DNA from: an uncultured Bacteroides sp.
GTDB taxonomy: Bacteria > Bacteroidota > Bacteroidia > Bacteroidales > Bacteroidaceae
Reading direction: 5' to 3'
Assembly: GCA_900551445.1 (NCBI GenBank)
Contig: URWA01000025.1
Location: forward strand, 1-47,948
Length of the DNA stretch: 47,948 nt
A program made the position numbers and the translations under genes. Under the pieces are notes generated by a model that ran no database searches, was not told the origin of the DNA, and was given only the letters and a program-made list of their open reading frames with translations. Positions 34,449 through 42,966 of this stretch are shown in pieces; positions within the stretch are counted from its first letter, which is position 1, and every line of letters begins with the position of its first letter.

Positions 34449-35102
34449 ATGGCTGTACGAAGTCGTAAAATTACGGACAAGATTCCTGAGCCTACTTTAC
34501 GCAGACTCCCGTGGTATCTTTCGAATGCGAAGCTGATGAAAGAGAAAGGGGAAAAATATGTGTCTTCCACCCAAATTTCCAGACAGATAAATATTGATGC
34601 TTCGCAAATAGCGAAGGACCTTTCGTACGTGGATATTTCCGGACGTACGCGGGTGGGGTATGAAGTGGACTTGCTGATTCACGTGCTGGAAGATTTTCTG
34701 GGATTTACGAACATGCACAAGGCCTATCTGTTCGGAGTCGGTAGTCTGGGCGGTGCCTTGTTGAGAGACTCCGGTCTGTCGCATTTCGGGCTGAAGATTG
34801 TGGGGGCATTCGATATCAACCCGAATCTGGTGGGAACTACCGTAGAAGGGATTCCTATTTATCATACCGATGAGTTTGAACAGCGGATGGCAAAGGACGG
34901 TGTGAAAATCGGGGTACTGACCGTGCCCATCAACATTGCACAGGACATTACAGACAAGATGGTGGCTGGAGGAATCAAGGCTGTATGGAATTTTACGCCG
35001 TTCCGTATCCGCGTGCCGGAAACCATCGTGGTGCAAAACACCTCGCTGTATGCCCATCTGGCTGTGATGTTCAATCGTTTGAATGAAATTATAAAGAAAT
35101 AA
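34449..35102 (+). CDS. rex: Redox-sensing transcriptional repressor Rex
   Basis: A 217-residue NAD(H)-sensing repressor. A winged-helix domain (about 1-80; KIPEPTLRRLPWYLSNAKLM, STQISRQINIDASQIAKDLS) is followed by a Rossmann domain with AYLFGVGSLGGALL (about 92-105) and GAFDINPNLVG. A C-terminal helix (NTSLYAHLAVMFNRLNEI) provides dimer swapping. In anaerobes Rex controls fermentation genes in response to NADH. It is followed 4 nt later by a FAH-family gene. Confidence 0.96.
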   Translation: MAVRSRKITDKIPEPTLRRLPWYLSNAKLMKEKGEKYVSSTQISRQINIDASQIAKDLSYVDISGRTRVGYEVDLLIHVLEDFLGFTNMHKAYLFGVGSLGGALLRDSGLSHFGLKIVGAFDINPNLVGTTVEGIPIYHTDEFEQRMAKDGVKIGVLTVPINIAQDITDKMVAGGIKAVWNFTPFRIRVPETIVVQNTSLYAHLAVMFNRLNEIIKK

Positions 35103-35106
35103 CTCC

Positions 35107-35724
35107 ATGAAAATTATTGCTATAGGCATGAACTACAGCCTGCATTGTCATGAGTTGCATGCAGGAGAAGCCTTGCCACAGGAACCGGTCATCTTTATGA
35201 AGCCGGACTCTGCCTTGCTGAAAGACAGCAAGCCTTTTTTTATCCCTGATTTTTGTGAACAGGTAGATTATGAAACGGAAATGGTGGTGCGCATCTGCCG
35301 TCTGGGAAAGAATATTTCCGAACGCTTTGCTCACCGTTATTATGACGCAGTGACTGTGGGCATTGATTTTACGGCCCGCGACCTGCAGCGTAAGTTCCGT
35401 GCGGAAGGAAAGCCATGGGAATTATGCAAGGGATTTGACAACTCGGCAGCCATCGGCGATTGGGTACCGGTGGAAAAGGTGGGCGACATTCAGCACGTGA
35501 ATTTCCATTTGGATATCGATGGGAAAACGGTACAGCAGGGAAATACAGGCGACATGTTGTTCACCGTAGACCAGATTATTGCCTACGTCAGCCGTTTCTG
35601 TACCTTGAAGATTGGGGATATGCTGTTTACAGGTACGCCAGTCGGAGTGGGTCCCGTGCAGATAGGTAATCACTTGGAGGGATATTTGGAAAATGAAAAA
35701 CTTCTTGATTTTTACATACGATGA
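35107..35724 (+). CDS. Fumarylacetoacetate hydrolase family protein
   Basis: A 205-residue metal-dependent enzyme of the YcgM/FAHD1 type, which cleave or decarboxylate 2-oxo acids. PVIFMKPDSALL and VDYETEMVVRICRLGKNI hold the metal-binding Glu residues; GIDFTARDLQ and LFTGTPVGVGPVQIGN are family signatures. Oxaloacetate decarboxylase or acylpyruvase activity is possible, not proven. Short spacing after rex, and a 4-nt ATGA overlap with ispF. Confidence 0.88.
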   Translation: MKIIAIGMNYSLHCHELHAGEALPQEPVIFMKPDSALLKDSKPFFIPDFCEQVDYETEMVVRICRLGKNISERFAHRYYDAVTVGIDFTARDLQRKFRAEGKPWELCKGFDNSAAIGDWVPVEKVGDIQHVNFHLDIDGKTVQQGNTGDMLFTVDQIIAYVSRFCTLKIGDMLFTGTPVGVGPVQIGNHLEGYLENEKLLDFYIR

Positions 35725-36200
35725 AGATAAGAGTAGGATTTGGATTCGATGTGCATCGTCTGGTGCCGGGACGTGAATTGTGGCTGGGCGGAATCCGTCT
35801 GGAGCATGAACTGGGATTGTTGGGCCATTCGGATGCTGACGTGCTGATTCATGCCATCTGTGATGCGCTGCTGGGAGCAGCCAACCTGCGTGACATTGGT
35901 TATCATTTCCCCGATAACTCGGCGGAATTCAAGAATATCGACAGCAAGATTCTGCTGGCAAAAACCGTGGAACTGATTGCTGGGAAAGGCTATCGGGTAG
36001 GGAATATCGATGCGACGGTGTGTGCCGAACGTCCGAAACTGAAAAACCGTATTCCGGAAATGCAGGAAGTGCTGGCAAAGGTGATGGGCGTGGAGGCTGA
36101 TGATGTCTCTATTAAGGCGACCACGACTGAAAAGCTGGGATTTACCGGACGGGAAGAGGGTATCTCGGCGTATGCCACGGTGTTAATTGAAAAAGATTGA
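35721..36200 (+). CDS. ispF: 2-C-methyl-D-erythritol 2,4-cyclodiphosphate synthase
   Basis: A 159-residue trimeric zinc enzyme of the MEP isoprenoid pathway. RVGFGFDVHRLVPGREL (zinc Asp and His), LGHSDADVLIHAICDALLG (His and Asp) and the C-terminal TTTEKLGFTGREEGI are diagnostic. ATG overlaps the preceding stop by 4 nt. Confidence 0.97.
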   Translation: MKIRVGFGFDVHRLVPGRELWLGGIRLEHELGLLGHSDADVLIHAICDALLGAANLRDIGYHFPDNSAEFKNIDSKILLAKTVELIAGKGYRVGNIDATVCAERPKLKNRIPEMQEVLAKVMGVEADDVSIKATTTEKLGFTGREEGISAYATVLIEKD

Positions 36201-36215
36201 GAAAGGGGAAGAACG

Positions 36216-37211
36216 ATGAATCCGAAATATTCAGTGGTCATACCGGTGTACAACCGTCCGGATGAGGTGGACGAACTTTTGCAGAGCCTGACCGGACAGA
36301 CCTATAAGGACTTTGAGGTGGTAGTAGTGGAAGACGGTTCTTCCATTCCGTGCAAGCAGGTAGTGGAAAAATACCAAGGAGTATTGGATGTCCATTATTT
36401 TGAAAAGCCGAACTCCGGTCCGGGGCAGACACGGAACTATGCGGCCGAACGAAGCCGTGGTGAGTATCTGTTGATTCTGGATTCCGATTGTATTTTGCCG
36501 GAGACATATCTGGCAGCGGTAGAAGCAGAACTGCAGCGGGAACCGGCAGACGCGTTCGGTGGTCCCGACCGGGCGCACGATTCGTTTACCGACGTACAGA
36601 AAGCCATCAATTACGCCATGACCTCTTTTTTCACTACCGGAGGAATCCGGGGAGGAAAGAAGAAAATGGATAAGTTCTACCCCCGTAGTTTCAACATGGG
36701 AGTCCGGTCTGAGGTGTATAAGGCTCTGGGTGGATTCTCCCAGATGCGTTTCGGTGAGGACATTGATTTCAGTATCCGTATCTTCAAGGGAGGATACCGC
36801 TGTCGGCTGTTCCCGGAAGCGTGGGTATGGCACAAGCGCCGTACGGACTTGAAGAAATTTTTCAAGCAGGTACACAATTCCGGTATTGCCCGTATCGATT
36901 TGTACAAGAAATATCCGGAATCGTTGAAAGTGGTACACTTGCTGCCGGCTGTGTTTACGATAGGCGTGGTACTGGTCTTGCTGGCTGCCTTTATCTGTCC
37001 GTGGAGTCTGCTTCTGCTGGCATTGTTTGCCGTCGTTATTTTTACAGATGCTTCGCTTCGTAATAAAAGTGTTAAAATTGGTGGACTATCTGTCCTTGCT
37101 GCGTTTATACAGTTGACGGGCTATGGTTCCGGTTTTTTACGGGCATGGTGGAAACGCTGCGTGTGTGGCGGAAAATCATTCTCTGCTTTCGAAAAAACTT
37201 TCTATAAATAG
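36216..37211 (+). CDS. GT2 family glycosyltransferase with membrane tail
   Basis: A 331-residue inner-membrane-associated inverting glycosyltransferase. GT-A fold: KYSVVIPVYNRPDEVDELL, VVVEDGSS and LILDSDCILP (the DxD-like metal site), then RFGEDIDFSIRIFKGGYRC and WVWHKRRTDLKKFFKQ (acceptor side). Two hydrophobic segments (about 245-285) end the protein. The sugar and acceptor are unknown. 15 nt after ispF; 57 nt before radC. Confidence 0.88.
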   Translation: MNPKYSVVIPVYNRPDEVDELLQSLTGQTYKDFEVVVVEDGSSIPCKQVVEKYQGVLDVHYFEKPNSGPGQTRNYAAERSRGEYLLILDSDCILPETYLAAVEAELQREPADAFGGPDRAHDSFTDVQKAINYAMTSFFTTGGIRGGKKKMDKFYPRSFNMGVRSEVYKALGGFSQMRFGEDIDFSIRIFKGGYRCRLFPEAWVWHKRRTDLKKFFKQVHNSGIARIDLYKKYPESLKVVHLLPAVFTIGVVLVLLAAFICPWSLLLLALFAVVIFTDASLRNKSVKIGGLSVLAAFIQLTGYGSGFLRAWWKRCVCGGKSFSAFEKTFYK

Positions 37212-37268
37212 CTACATTCCTTTTTCCGGTCCGATGGTTCCGTCAGTTACTTTTGAAGAGGAAGAACC

Positions 37269-37958
37269 ATGAATGAAAAACTGAATATCAACCAATGGGC
37301 GGAAGAGGACCGGCCTCGGGAGAAAATGATGCTGCATGGTCCTGCGGCACTGAGCAATGCGGAGCTGCTGGCTATTTTGATTGGTTCCGGTAATGCGGAG
37401 GATACGGCGGTAGGATTGATGCGGAAAGTGCTGGACGGTTGTCATAACCGCTTGAGTGAGCTGGGAAAGTGTACGGTGGACGACCTTTGTCGCTACAAAG
37501 GTATCGGTCCGGCAAAGGCGGTAACGATTCTGGCGGCCTCGGAGCTGGGAAAGCGCAGAAGGGAAGAAGAGCCTTCCGAACGCAAGCGTATCACCAGTTC
37601 GCAGGACGTGTATGCTTTCTTTCATCCGTTGATGTGCGATTTGCCGGTAGAAGAATGCTGGGTGATGCTGCTCAATCAGGCGGCCAAGGTTATCGATACC
37701 CTGAAAATCAGTCAGGGAGGACTGGCCTCCACGCAGGTGGACGTGCGTTGTATCTTGCGGGAGGCACTGTTGAAACGAGCTACTTCCATGATTCTTTGTC
37801 ATAATCATCCTTCGGGTAATGTCCGGCCAAGTCAAGATGACGACCGCCTGACTCATGCCTTGCTGGAAGCGGGACGCATCATGAACATCCGCCTGTTGGA
37901 CCATGTGGTCGTTTCAGACGGGGATTACTACAGTTACGGGGATGAAGGACGTCTTTGA
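37269..37958 (+). CDS. radC: RadC/JAB-domain DNA repair-associated protein
   Basis: A 229-residue cytoplasmic protein: N-terminal helix-hairpin-helix part (about 30-95, LSNAELLAILIGSG; YKGIGPAKAVTILAASELG) and C-terminal MPN/JAMM domain with ILCHNHPSGNVRPSQDD, the metal-binding motif. Full length. The historical role in repair is doubtful; the true activity is not settled. Confidence 0.95.
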   Translation: MNEKLNINQWAEEDRPREKMMLHGPAALSNAELLAILIGSGNAEDTAVGLMRKVLDGCHNRLSELGKCTVDDLCRYKGIGPAKAVTILAASELGKRRREEEPSERKRITSSQDVYAFFHPLMCDLPVEECWVMLLNQAAKVIDTLKISQGGLASTQVDVRCILREALLKRATSMILCHNHPSGNVRPSQDDDRLTHALLEAGRIMNIRLLDHVVVSDGDYYSYGDEGRL

Positions 37959-38032
37959 ACTCGTTTTTTTGCAGGGTAAGGATGAAAAAATGGAGATTTT
38001 TGCCTATGTTTGCAACAAAGAATAAAGATTAA

Positions 38033-38359
38033 ATGATTATGGACAACGACAAGAAGTTGAAAATTGAGGAAAAGATTGTGGATATGCTGAAAACGGTGTA
38101 CGACCCGGAAATTCCGGTGAACGTGTACGATTTAGGCTTGATTTATAAGATAGACCTTCAGGACGACGGTGAACTGACCGTCGACATGACTTTGACGGCT
38201 CCCAACTGTCCGGCGGCTGATTTTATCATGGAGGATGTGCGCCAGAAACTGGAGTCGGTGGAAGGAGTGAAATCTGCGCAGATCAATCTGGTCTTTGAGC
38301 CGGAATGGGACAAGGACATGATGACGGAAGAGGCGAAACTGGAATTGGGATTTATGTAA
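38033..38359 (+). CDS. DUF59/MIP18-family iron-sulfur assembly protein
   Basis: A 108-residue cytoplasmic protein related to SufT/PaaD. VYDPEIPVNVYDLGLIYKID and TLTAPNCPAADFIMEDVRQKL (with the conserved Cys) define the domain. It probably helps load or insert Fe-S clusters. Starts at 38033 or at the in-frame ATG 38039. TATGTTTG (38005-38012) is a -7 candidate. 10 nt before lpxH. Confidence 0.9.
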   Translation: MIMDNDKKLKIEEKIVDMLKTVYDPEIPVNVYDLGLIYKIDLQDDGELTVDMTLTAPNCPAADFIMEDVRQKLESVEGVKSAQINLVFEPEWDKDMMTEEAKLELGFM

Positions 38360-38369
38360 ACAAATACTT

Positions 38370-39146
38370 ATGGATACGATGAAAAGTGTATATTTCCTTT
38401 CGGATGCTCATTTGGGTTCACGGGCTATTGCGCACGGTCGTACGCAGGAACGTCGGTTGGTGAACTTTCTGGACAGCATCAAGCATCAGGCGGCTGCCGT
38501 GTATTTGCTGGGCGACATGTTTGATTTCTGGTATGAGTTCAAGCTGGTGGTTCCGAAGGGTTATACCCGTTTCCTGGGGAAACTTTCCGAACTGACAGAC
38601 ATGGGGGTGGAAGTGCACTTTTTTATCGGGAACCACGACATCTGGTGCGGGGACTACCTGGAAAAAGAGTGTGGCGTGATTCTGCACAGGGAGCCCTTGA
38701 CGTGCGAGATTTATGGAAAAGAGTTCTTCCTGGGACACGGTGACGGGCTGGGCGACAACGACCGGAAGTTCAAACTGCTGCGGGCGATGTTTCACAGCAA
38801 GACACTGCAACGTCTGTTTTCGATGCTTCATCCGCGATGGAGTGTGGAGTTTGGACTGGAGTGGGCCAAGCACAGCCGTTTGAAAAGAGAAAACGGACGG
38901 GAACCGGATTATATGGGTGAGGACAAGGAACCGTTGGTATTGTTTTCAAAAGAATACTTGAAGAATCATCCGGATATTAATTATTTCATTTACGGGCATC
39001 GCCACATCATGCTGGATTTGATGCTGAGCCGAACTTCACGGATGATGATTCTGGGCGACTGGATTACGGAGTTCTCGTATGCGGTGTTCGATGGAGAGAA
39101 TATGTTCCTGGAACAATATATTGAAGGCGAGACTTCAGTGGAGTGA
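38370..39146 (+). CDS. lpxH: UDP-2,3-diacylglucosamine diphosphatase LpxH
   Basis: A 258-residue calcineurin-like metallophosphatase of lipid A synthesis that makes lipid X at the inner face of the cytoplasmic membrane. Metal motifs in order: FLSDAHLGS, LLGDMFDFWYE, FIGNHDIW, GHGDGLGDND and YGHRHIM. A Bacteroidota-type LpxH. ATG 38370 or 38379 (MKSVYF) may be used. Confidence 0.92.
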   Translation: MDTMKSVYFLSDAHLGSRAIAHGRTQERRLVNFLDSIKHQAAAVYLLGDMFDFWYEFKLVVPKGYTRFLGKLSELTDMGVEVHFFIGNHDIWCGDYLEKECGVILHREPLTCEIYGKEFFLGHGDGLGDNDRKFKLLRAMFHSKTLQRLFSMLHPRWSVEFGLEWAKHSRLKRENGREPDYMGEDKEPLVLFSKEYLKNHPDINYFIYGHRHIMLDLMLSRTSRMMILGDWITEFSYAVFDGENMFLEQYIEGETSVE

Positions 39147-39160
39147 TTCGCTATTGAAAA

Positions 39161-39220
39161 GGAAAAAGCAACAGGCGGTGGCAAGAACTGGGAATATTCT
39201 TGTCACCGCCTGTTGCTTGT
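39161..39220 (-). terminator. Strong terminator between lpxH and the sugar kinase
   Basis: A stem of about 20 bp: AAGCAACAGGCGGTG (39166-39180) pairs with CACCGCCTGTTGCTT (39204-39218), extending inward through GCAAGAA/TTCTTGT. On the minus strand it is followed by TTTTTCC. It ends the kinase transcript and may also stop lpxH readthrough. Confidence 0.85.
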
Positions 39221-39233
39221 AGGGGAAGTATGT

Positions 39234-40274
39234 TTATCGGGCCACTTCTCCGCTTTCCTGACGGGCAAGCAGACCTTCCACTTCGGATACCTTGACCATG
39301 TTGTAGTCGCCGGCAATGGTATTTTTCAATACGGAAGCAGCAGTTGAGAAATCTACGCGTTTTTGGTTGTCTTCGAATGCATTTTGTGCATATAGCATGG
39401 CACCACAGAAGGCGTCACCTACTCCTACACAGTCGATAACGTTGTCGATATCGAACACGCGGGTATGTTTCATTTCACCGTTGGCGTAAAGTACACCGGC
39501 AAATGTATGGTGTTCGGAACTCATGACGTTGCGCAGGGCGATGTAGATGTACTTGCAGCTCGGAATCTGCTGGCTGATGCCTTGGCAGAATTTTTCGTAG
39601 GCAGCGATGTCATATTTTTCACCGCTTTTAGTAGCTTTGAAACCAGGAGCCGGAATACCGGTCACAAGGGCATATTCGCCTTCACTTCCGAACATGATGT
39701 CACTGCTGGTCATGAGCGGACGCAGTACTTCTTGTGCACTTTTTCCGTAATTCCACAGATTTTTGCGGTAGTTGATGTCGTAAGAGATGGTCAGTCCCAT
39801 TTCTTTGGCAATGTCGATAGCCTCTTTACAAACGTCGGCCAAGCCCGGAGTCAGTGCGGCATCAATGCCGGACCAGTGGAAGATGGCGGCATCCTTGAAG
39901 ATTTCCCGCCAGTTGATCATGCCGGGTTTCAGTTCGGAGAAAGCTGAATTCTCGCGGTCGTAGATGACGTTGGAGTTACGCATGGCAGCGGCCTTTTCCA
40001 TGTAATAAGTACCCAGTCGGTGTCCGCCGAAAAGGATGTGCTTCGTGCCGATGTTATGTGAACGGAGTTCTGCGATACAAGTTTCTCCCAGTGCGTTGTC
40101 CGGCAGGCGTGTGATGTATTCTACCTCTCCGCCAAAGTTGGCGATGGAAATGGCCACATTGGCTTCACTTCCTCCGTAGTTGACGAGGAAGTCATGGCTT
40201 TGTTGAATACGCAGGTTGTCGGGTGTGGTAAGGCGGAGCATGATTTCTCCAAATGTTACAATCTTTTTGCTCAT
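39234..40274 (-). CDS. kdgK: PfkB-family sugar kinase, probably 2-keto-3-deoxygluconate kinase
   Basis: A 346-residue ribokinase-like enzyme. VTFGEIMLRLTTPDNLRI and FLVNYGGSEANVAISIANFG form the substrate site; GVGDAFCGAMLYAQNAF holds the catalytic Asp. The N-terminus and length fit Bacteroides KDG kinases, which phosphorylate 2-keto-3-deoxy-gluconate from uronate breakdown; this would link to the GH88 product, although other 2-keto-3-deoxy or fructose-like sugars are possible. It has a -7 box (40365-40372) and a terminator, and lies downstream of ackA. Confidence 0.82.
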   Translation of the reverse strand: MSKKIVTFGEIMLRLTTPDNLRIQQSHDFLVNYGGSEANVAISIANFGGEVEYITRLPDNALGETCIAELRSHNIGTKHILFGGHRLGTYYMEKAAAMRNSNVIYDRENSAFSELKPGMINWREIFKDAAIFHWSGIDAALTPGLADVCKEAIDIAKEMGLTISYDINYRKNLWNYGKSAQEVLRPLMTSSDIMFGSEGEYALVTGIPAPGFKATKSGEKYDIAAYEKFCQGISQQIPSCKYIYIALRNVMSSEHHTFAGVLYANGEMKHTRVFDIDNVIDCVGVGDAFCGAMLYAQNAFEDNQKRVDFSTAASVLKNTIAGDYNMVKVSEVEGLLARQESGEVAR

Positions 40275-40315
40275 AGTGGGATGTTTTTATTTTAACTGAA
40301 AGCGGAGCAAAAAAG

Positions 40316-40400
40316 AAGAGGATACTCCCTGAGGTATTCCTTCTCCTTGCTTTCGTTTCCTCGGCAAAGATAGTGAATTCCTGTCAGGGGGTATCCTCTT
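40316..40400 (-). terminator. Long hairpin after ackA enclosing the kinase -7 box
   Basis: Arms 40316-40332 and 40384-40400 are 17 bp long with one mismatch and lie 51 nt apart. On the minus strand the second arm is followed by CTTTTTTGC, as in a terminator for ackA. The loop contains TATCTTTG (minus, 40365-40372), the likely -7 box of the kinase gene, so the two signals are nested. Confidence 0.65.
40365..40372 (-). promoter_or_regulatory. -7 box for the sugar kinase
   Basis: TATCTTTG on the minus strand, 90 nt before the kinase ATG and inside the loop of the ackA hairpin. No consensus -33 box. Confidence 0.5.
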
Positions 40401-40425
40401 TTAACTCTTTTAGGATTCCTGTAAT

Positions 40426-41625
40426 TTATTTGTTGTTCAGGATGTTCATGGTGTCGGTAGCAATCATCAACTCTTCGTCGGTAGGGATGACCACTACTTT
40501 TACTTTTGAGTTGTCGGTAGAGATGATGGCTTCTTTTCCGCGAACTTTGTTTCTTTCCGGGTCGATTTCTACGCCGAGGAAGCCCAAAGTCTTGCAGACA
40601 CCGGCACGGGCAGTAGCCTGGTTTTCACCTACACCGCCTGTGAACAGGATGACGTCGACGCCTCCCATGGCAGCAGCGTATGCACCGATGTATTTGGTGA
40701 TGCGGTAGAAGTACATGTTCTCAGTCAGGATGGCACGTTCTTCGCCTCTTGCCACTGCATCTTCCAGTTCACGCATGTCGCTTGATTTTTCGAACATACC
40801 CAGCACACCGCTCTTCTTGTTCAGCAGGGTAGACATTTCATCAGGAGTCAGGCCTTCTTTCTTCATGATGTAAGTGATGGCACCTCCGTCGATGTCTCCA
40901 CTACGAGTACCCATCATCAAGCCTTCCAGCGGAGTCAGTCCCATGCTGGTATCGATACATTTGCCGTCTTTTACAGCAGCGATGGAACCACCGTTGCCGA
41001 TGTGGCAAGTGATGATGCGGCTGCCTTCCTGCGGAATACCCAGGAATTCACATACACGTTTTGAAACATAGCGGTGAGAAGTTCCGTGGAAACCATAGCG
41101 GCGGATACCATACTTTTCATAATAGCTGTAAGGAATGGCATACAAGTATGCATAGTCCGGCATAGTCTGGTGGAAAGCAGTATCGAATACGGCTACCTGC
41201 GGTACTTCCGGCAACAGTTTCTGAACGGCATAGATACCTTTCAAGTTGGCCGGGTTGTGAAGCGGGCCCAGGTCGCAACATTCTTCTACAGCTGCAATGA
41301 CAGCATCGTCAATCAGTACAGAACCGCTGAATTTGGTTCCTCCGTGCAGTACACGGTGACCTACAGCCTTGATTTCATGCAGATTCTTTACAGCACCGTA
41401 TTCAGGGTTGGTCAGGGTATCGAAGATGAACTGTACGCCGGTAGTGTGTTCCGGAACGTCTTTTTCGAGGATTTTCTTTTCGCCGTTCGGTAAAGTCAGT
41501 TTCAGGAAAGAGCCCGGAAGGCCGATTTTTTCGATGCCTCCTTGAGCGAGGACTTCTTTTGTAGTCATTTCAAACAATTTGTACTTGATTGAAGAACTAC
41601 CGCAGTTGAGTACTAATACTTTCAT
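40426..41625 (-). CDS. ackA: Acetate kinase
   Basis: A 399-residue cytoplasmic kinase converting acetyl phosphate and ADP to acetate and ATP. MKVLVLNCGSSSIKYKLFEM (P-loop-like N-terminus), AVFDTAFHQTMP, ITCHIGNGGSIAAVKDGKC and VDVILFTGGVGENQ are diagnostic. Second gene after pta, separated by a hairpin at 41661-41696. Confidence 0.98.
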   Translation of the reverse strand: MKVLVLNCGSSSIKYKLFEMTTKEVLAQGGIEKIGLPGSFLKLTLPNGEKKILEKDVPEHTTGVQFIFDTLTNPEYGAVKNLHEIKAVGHRVLHGGTKFSGSVLIDDAVIAAVEECCDLGPLHNPANLKGIYAVQKLLPEVPQVAVFDTAFHQTMPDYAYLYAIPYSYYEKYGIRRYGFHGTSHRYVSKRVCEFLGIPQEGSRIITCHIGNGGSIAAVKDGKCIDTSMGLTPLEGLMMGTRSGDIDGGAITYIMKKEGLTPDEMSTLLNKKSGVLGMFEKSSDMRELEDAVARGEERAILTENMYFYRITKYIGAYAAAMGGVDVILFTGGVGENQATARAGVCKTLGFLGVEIDPERNKVRGKEAIISTDNSKVKVVVIPTDEELMIATDTMNILNNK

Positions 41626-41660
41626 ATAGTTGGAATATTTTTTTTATGAATGATGAAAAT

Positions 41661-41696
41661 CATAATGCCACTCGTGAGAAAAGGAGTGGCATTATG
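41661..41696 (-). promoter_or_regulatory. Intercistronic hairpin between pta and ackA
   Basis: CATAATGCCACTC and GAGTGGCATTATG form a perfect 13-bp stem with a 10-nt loop. On the minus strand it is followed by ATTTTC, a poor T-run, so it is more likely an attenuator or mRNA stability/processing element than a full terminator. Confidence 0.65.
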
Positions 41697-41718
41697 TTTA
41701 TGGATAAGATTCGGATGA

Positions 41719-42729
41719 TTACTGAGCTTTGGCAGCGATGGCCTGGTTGGCTGTAATGGCAATCATCTTATATACATCGTCTACACTGCATCCACGAGAC
41801 AAGTCGTTGACCGGACGGGCGATACCCTGCAGAATCGGTCCTACGGCAGTCGCATGTCCCAGACGTTCTACCAGTTTGTAAGAGATGTTTCCGACTTCCA
41901 GACACGGAACAACCAATACGTTGGCTTTTCCGGCGATTTCTGAACCCGGAGCTTTGCTGGCACCTACCTTCGGAACCAGTGCGGCATCTGCCTGTAATTC
42001 ACCGTCAATCTTCAGAGTAGGATCCATTTCTTTGGCAATCTTCAAGGCTTCTACCACTTTGTCTACCACTTCATGTTTGGCAGAACCTTTAGTAGAGAAG
42101 CTCAGCATGGCTACACGCGGGTCGAGGCCTGCTACAGACTGAGCTGTACGTGCAGTACAGATGGCAATCTGTGCCAGTTGGTTGGCATCCGGAACCGGAG
42201 TTACGGCTACGTCACCCATTACCAGGATACCGTTGTCACCACATTCAGGAGCGTGTGTCAACAACAGCATGGCACCTGAAACGCAAGTGATGCCCGGAGC
42301 AGTCTTGATGATCTGCAATGCCGGACGAAGTACATCGCCTGTGGTGTTGCGGGCACCGGCCAACTGTCCGTCAGCATCGCCTGACTTGATAATCAGACAA
42401 CCCAGATAAAGCGGATTCAAAACCAGTTTGCGGGCTTCTTCGATGGTCATGCCTTTTTTCTTACGAAGTTCGCAAAGCAGTTGTGCGTATTCTTCTTTCT
42501 TCGGATGGTTTTCCGGATCGATGATGGTAGCTTTGTGAATGTTACCTAATCCCCATTCTTTGGCCAGACCCATGATTTCATCGGGATTACCCAACAGAAT
42601 CAAGTCTGCTACACCGTCTGTCAATACCTGATTGGCAGCCTTCAAAGTACGTTCTTCTGTTCCTTCCGGAAGCACGATGCGCTGTTTGTTTGCTTTAGCG
42701 CGTTCAACGATTTCACTGATTAAATCCAT
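41719..42729 (-). CDS. pta: Phosphate acetyltransferase
   Basis: A 336-residue short-form enzyme converting acetyl-CoA and phosphate to acetyl phosphate. RIVLPEGTEERTLKAANQVL, GDADGQLAGARNTTGDVLRP, MLSFSTKGSAKHEVVDKVVE and GILQGIARPVNDLSRGCSVD are family signatures. First gene of pta-ackA, the ATP-yielding branch of anaerobic acetate formation. Confidence 0.98.
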   Translation of the reverse strand: MDLISEIVERAKANKQRIVLPEGTEERTLKAANQVLTDGVADLILLGNPDEIMGLAKEWGLGNIHKATIIDPENHPKKEEYAQLLCELRKKKGMTIEEARKLVLNPLYLGCLIIKSGDADGQLAGARNTTGDVLRPALQIIKTAPGITCVSGAMLLLTHAPECGDNGILVMGDVAVTPVPDANQLAQIAICTARTAQSVAGLDPRVAMLSFSTKGSAKHEVVDKVVEALKIAKEMDPTLKIDGELQADAALVPKVGASKAPGSEIAGKANVLVVPCLEVGNISYKLVERLGHATAVGPILQGIARPVNDLSRGCSVDDVYKMIAITANQAIAAKAQ

Positions 42730-42792
42730 GATTTATATGTTAAATAGTAAATGCTTGTTGTGTGCGGTAACGGATTTCTCCTTTATCCACTG

Positions 42793-42810
42793 CAAAAATA
42801 GCTATTTTTG
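42793..42810. promoter_or_regulatory. Palindrome of two opposed -7 boxes upstream of pta
   Basis: CAAAAATAGCTATTTTTG is a perfect 18-bp palindrome; each half is TATTTTTG on one strand. The minus copy (42793-42800) fits a pta promoter 64 nt before its ATG. CAAA at 42825-42828 is a candidate -33 box, though the 24-nt gap is long. Confidence 0.55.
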
Positions 42811-42926
42811 TAATATCTAGTTTGCAAAAAGCGTTTTTTTTTGATTTAAAGTATGCAAAAACCTTTACATATACTCTCTGTTGGAATAAAAATGGGTTTT
42901 TAGGGATATTGGCTTTTCTGATTATG

Positions 42927-42934
42927 TAAATTTG
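42927..42934 (+). promoter_or_regulatory. -7 box for the lrgA-lrgB-like pair
   Basis: TAAATTTG on the plus strand, 32 nt before the ATG at 42967. The -33 region is weak. Confidence 0.5.
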
Positions 42935-42966
42935 CGCCGGTTTTCAATATTAAATTTAAGGTAAAA

